Shown here in pieces: positions 5,895 to 8,560 of a DNA stretch of 8,560 nucleotides. The stretch lies in the NCBI GenBank assembly GCA_964370205.1, contig CAYJIK010000082.1:1-8560 (forward strand), written 5' to 3'. Source of the DNA: DAMCAP01 sp964370205. Its GTDB lineage: Bacteria > Bacillota > Clostridia > Oscillospirales > Ruminococcaceae. The translations under genes were made by a program, and so were the position numbers. Numbering within the stretch: the first letter of the stretch is position 1; every line of letters begins with the position of its first letter. The notes under the pieces were generated by a model, which was not told where the DNA came from, searched no databases, and worked only from the letters and a program-made list of their open reading frames with translations.

Positions 5895-7232
5895 CTAATC
5901 TTGCTTAATAGCGGACAATGCCGAAATCTTAACAGCACGGTTCGCAGGATAGTATCCGGAAATCAGCCCTATAAGTGTTGCGAACACAAGCGCTGCACCC
6001 ACAAGCCACAGAGGTATAATGGAGACGTCTGTGCCTGTGCCGCCGCTCATGCCGAATGGATTGTCAAACGACATGCTAAAGCCAAAGGTGTTCATCAAAA
6101 ACGAGATGAAGTAGGACAGCCCCACGCCGACTATACCGCCGAGAAGTCCGATAATACCGGCTTCCACCAGGAATATGGTGCGTATATCGGCGACATAACA
6201 TCCCACAACCTTCATAACGCCTATCTCACGTGTACGCTCGTAAATGGACATGACCATCGTGTTTGTAATACCGATAGCCGCTACAAACAGCGAAATAGCG
6301 CCCAGACTACCAAGCACAAGCTGTTGCTGTTGCGCTGATTCTTCAAGCGGTTTTCTGATGGTTTCCATTGAGTAGGTCTCAAAGCCCATGTCGTCAATGG
6401 CGGTCTGTACCTCTTCGACATACTCGATGTCCGACACCTTAACCTTCGCTTCGGTGTAGCCTGTTTCCTCGTCGGAGGGGGTTATGCGGTTTTCTTTGTT
6501 GTACTCCGCTTGTATCTCCTTGAGGTCATCTATGCTCATAAACATACCCCTAGAGGTCTGATACCCCTTGCTCCAGTCCTCGACAAGGTGACCTGTCACC
6601 TCAAACTCGAACTCAAGCTCGTCCGCTGTTTCGTGGCGTGTGCCTGTGACGACATTAATCGGCTCTTCGAAAATGTCAAACAGCGGCTCAGGGATTTCAC
6701 CTGTTGCGTCGGGATATGGGTCTACCCTGTCATAACCGGGGCGTTTTTTTGTGTCACGAAAGTTGTAGGCGGCGTACTGCCCCATAACCACCGAAAACGG
6801 CTCGGACAGTGCTGTCATAGGGTCGCCCTCTATAAACTGATAGCCAAGTAGCGACAGCGCCTCAGGGTAGATGCCGATGATATTCGGCCATGAACTGTAA
6901 CGGTTTTGGTTGCCTGCGTATATCTGAATGTCTAGTTCATAGGGATCGTAGAAGGGGGTGGCAACTACGACGTGATCCATGGCTATTATCTCTTCCATGA
7001 CTTCATCAGTGAGTGTGACGTCTTCGCTACCCCAGTTGTAAATGTCAATCAGCGTTAGGTCGCCCATCTGCGCAAGCTGCGCGTCCAGTGCGGCGCTCAT
7101 GCCGATACCTATTGATATCATGACCACGATAGAGCAAGTACCCACCACGACGCCGACAACGGTTAGCAGGGTTCTCACTTTTCGTCTGGTCAGGTTTCTA
7201 AAACATATTGTCAGTAGATCAGAGAACCTCAT
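5895..7232 (-). CDS. ABC transporter permease, MacB/FtsX type
   Basis: An integral membrane permease of about 445 residues. Approximate order: a cytoplasmic N-terminus with RNLTRRKVRT, first membrane segment (about 22-46), an extracytoplasmic MacB-like core domain (about 50-300), second membrane segment (about 305-331), the cytoplasmic coupling motif ERTREIGVMKVVG, third segment (about 350-377), a short Gly/Ser-rich outer loop, fourth segment (about 404-427) and the family ending YYPANRAVKISALSAIKQ. This four-segment layout is typical of type VII (mechanotransmission) ABC systems, which export or move envelope substrates rather than import solutes. The ATG at 7232 has GAGGAG 11 bases upstream; a TTG at 7238, five bases from GAGGAG, is the alternative. 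It overlaps the preceding surface-protein gene by 14 bases, so the two are co-translated. No ATPase gene is visible; it may lie upstream of the window. The substrate is unknown. Confidence 0.88.
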   Translation of the reverse strand: MRFSDLLTICFRNLTRRKVRTLLTVVGVVVGTCSIVVMISIGIGMSAALDAQLAQMGDLTLIDIYNWGSEDVTLTDEVMEEIIAMDHVVVATPFYDPYELDIQIYAGNQNRYSSWPNIIGIYPEALSLLGYQFIEGDPMTALSEPFSVVMGQYAAYNFRDTKKRPGYDRVDPYPDATGEIPEPLFDIFEEPINVVTGTRHETADELEFEFEVTGHLVEDWSKGYQTSRGMFMSIDDLKEIQAEYNKENRITPSDEETGYTEAKVKVSDIEYVEEVQTAIDDMGFETYSMETIRKPLEESAQQQQLVLGSLGAISLFVAAIGITNTMVMSIYERTREIGVMKVVGCYVADIRTIFLVEAGIIGLLGGIVGVGLSYFISFLMNTFGFSMSFDNPFGMSGGTGTDVSIIPLWLVGAALVFATLIGLISGYYPANRAVKISALSAIKQD

Positions 7233-8560
7233 CGTCAAACTCGCTCCTCTTCAGCTTAGCCTTCTTGACAGTGAGGTATGCGCTCATACCTGCAATCACT
7301 ATCGCACAGAAGCCTATAACGTTATTGCGTGCCGTGTTGTCCGGTTCCGGCTCGGGCTCTACTATGACAGGTATGTCGGTGCCGGGGTCCCATGGTTCCT
7401 CCGGCTCGGGCATCCACATTGCTTCGACCATTGCGGAAATTGGCACTTCTACCTCTTTAAGGTTCATGTTGGCGTCCTCGTAGGTGAGCTTAATTGTACC
7501 CTTCACATCACCTGCTTGGTCGGCTCGTACGTAGTATTCGATAACACTTTCAGTACCTGCGCCCACGTTGCCTATATACATTGTCTGTCCCATTTCGCTG
7601 GTGAAACCTTCAAGTTCTGCTTGTAGGTTGTATATGTCGCCACGGCCCTTGTTTACTACAGGTAGGTAGATGGAAAACTCCTCACCCTCCATAATCCAGC
7701 CTGAAATCTGTGGCTCGGACACTTCAAAGCGGTCGGGGAAGAACACAGGAATGGTTATGCTCTCGCTGGACGATCCGCTATTACGCACCTTGTCCACAAG
7801 ATATTGGAATTCAAAGCCGATACTTACGCCGTTTGCGTCCTTGCTGTCAGGGTCAAGACTTGAAAGTCCTGCATAGAGTACGACTTCTATATCCATTGAA
7901 GAATCTGCAAACAACTCCTCGATATAAATAGTGTTTGACGAGGTAGTCATAGAGAAAACACCTGTGGGCGCAACGTTCATTTTAATGTTCTGGAGAGTGT
8001 GTGTTTCGCTTGTGTTTTTCAGCGTGAGCTTTAGCGAAAAATTATTACCTGCTGTTACAGAAGTGCCACCATACTGGTAGTTTTCGACGATTATGTAAGG
8101 CGTGAGCGGTTCCGGCTCTATTTCGTCTTCGTCGTCATCGTCCCAGTCGTCGTCATCGTCTGGGGTGGAGGGGACGTATTCTTCTACGTTGTTGAAGGTG
8201 TAGGAGATGTTTTCGGTATAGTGGGTGACTGTCCCTGAATTGTCGGTGTGCTGATAAGTCACTAGAAAACTAAGGGTGTTACCTTTTCCACTGTAAACTA
8301 GTTTTGGGAAGGTGACTTCCGCTGTGAACATATCCGGCGAACTTGCCGCAGGGGTTCCTTCTTTAAAAGATATTGTTCCCTCACTGTTGAATGCACCCGA
8401 CTGATAAACAACGCTGACAGCTTTTGTGCCGTCGTGCGGTACATTCGGGTCGACAAGTATAAAGGTCAAATTGTTTAGCGAGTGGTTTCTACGTATGCGT
8501 GATGTTGCGCTGGGCATGTTTTTAAAGCTGTTAATAAGCATATCGCCTTCGGTTTCGATT
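7219..8560 (-). CDS. Membrane-anchored surface protein with CARDB-like modules (N-terminus beyond window edge)
   Basis: The reading frame is open to the window edge, and the first ATG (8541) has only a weak ribosome site, so the true start is probably outside. From that Met, beta-rich segments span about 1-120. An Asp/Glu-rich linker follows (about 128-145), then two Ig-like CARDB/COG1361-like modules (about 148-270, containing NNFSLKLTLKNTS, and about 276-370, containing EEFSIYLPVVNKGRGDIYN). A Pro-Glu-rich stalk (about 378-400), one membrane helix (about 407-425) and a short basic cytoplasmic tail (KKAKLKR) end the protein. The topology is extracellular N-terminus, cytoplasmic C-terminus. 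Its stop lies inside the permease gene, so it is probably a partner of that ABC system. Proteins of this build next to MacB-like permeases are common in Firmicutes, but I do not know the function. Confidence 0.75.
   Translation of the reverse strand, partial: IETEGDMLINSFKNMPSATSRIRRNHSLNNLTFILVDPNVPHDGTKAVSVVYQSGAFNSEGTISFKEGTPAASSPDMFTAEVTFPKLVYSGKGNTLSFLVTYQHTDNSGTVTHYTENISYTFNNVEEYVPSTPDDDDDWDDDDEDEIEPEPLTPYIIVENYQYGGTSVTAGNNFSLKLTLKNTSETHTLQNIKMNVAPTGVFSMTTSSNTIYIEELFADSSMDIEVVLYAGLSSLDPDSKDANGVSIGFEFQYLVDKVRNSGSSSESITIPVFFPDRFEVSEPQISGWIMEGEEFSIYLPVVNKGRGDIYNLQAELEGFTSEMGQTMYIGNVGAGTESVIEYYVRADQAGDVKGTIKLTYEDANMNLKEVEVPISAMVEAMWMPEPEEPWDPGTDIPVIVEPEPEPDNTARNNVIGFCAIVIAGMSAYLTVKKAKLKRSEFDDEVL
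8130..8160. repeat. 18-base imperfect tandem repeat encoding the acidic linker
   Basis: CGTCGTCATCGTC occurs at 8130-8142 and again at 8148-8160, a period of 18 bases. On the coding (minus) strand it gives the Asp runs either side of a Trp in DDDDDWDDDDEDE. Such a repeat is prone to slippage and length variation. The linker could bind divalent cations or simply act as a charged spacer. Confidence 0.6.

Noticed and set aside
5638..5938. Minus-strand frames of 64 and 81 codons between the permease and pyrF
   Set aside because: They span the permease terminator and the pyrF promoter and lack ribosome sites. Only the last 17 or so codons of the 64-codon frame fall in the pyrF leader, and these are mentioned there as a weak possibility.
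5748..6338. A 196-codon plus-strand open frame spanning the pyrF upstream region and the permease 3' end
   Set aside because: It crosses the terminator at 5836-5883 and runs antisense to the permease. Composition is rich in His, Arg and Gln with no domain and no ribosome site.

Overview
This window reads as chromosomal DNA of an anaerobic, low-to-moderate GC Firmicute, most likely a gut-type clostridium (Oscillospiraceae/Ruminococcaceae-like). The evidence is a ferredoxin-linked 2-oxoacid oxidoreductase, a phosphate butyryltransferase, a type 2 PyrF, AGGA-type Shine-Dalgarno sites close to each start, and consensus sigma-A promoters with 17-base spacers. The taxonomic call is inference. Every recognisable gene lies on the minus strand, so the genes are transcribed from high to low coordinates. 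I see no rRNA, tRNA, CRISPR array, transposase or phage gene.

In transcription order: (a) 8560-5895 holds a membrane-anchored surface protein with CARDB-like modules, cut by the window edge, overlapping a MacB/FtsX-type ABC permease. A strong bipartite terminator (5836-5883) closes this unit. (b) 5754-4714 holds pyrF (orotidine 5'-phosphate decarboxylase, type 2). It has a near-consensus promoter and a leader of about 97 nt containing an intrinsic terminator with possible alternative pairings, so it is probably controlled by attenuation. (c) 4713-4235 is an AT-rich gap of about 480 bases. Its low-coordinate end carries a strong extended -10 promoter bracketed by repeated CTACTAT elements. (d) 4225-800 holds ptb, iorA and iorB. 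No intrinsic terminator is visible between ptb and iorA, although a striking hairpin lies in that gap. iorA and iorB share one base, and a 15-bp-stem terminator follows iorB. (e) From 650 to the window edge lies an AbgB-like M20 amidohydrolase, cut at its C-terminus. It is preceded by a dyad matching the core of a Rex operator inside a weak candidate promoter.

The most coherent functional story is the ptb-iorA-iorB cluster. IorAB oxidatively decarboxylates aryl-pyruvates, made by transamination of Trp, Phe or Tyr, to arylacetyl-CoA plus reduced ferredoxin. A Ptb-family enzyme could then exchange CoA for phosphate, and a kinase not in this window could make ATP. The neighbouring AbgB-like hydrolase acts on aryl-amide conjugates in its characterised relative. 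Physiological linkage of these genes is inference from order and spacing. I did not find a clearly new class of system. The best leads are the metabolic cluster and its regulatory DNA, and the pyrF leader.
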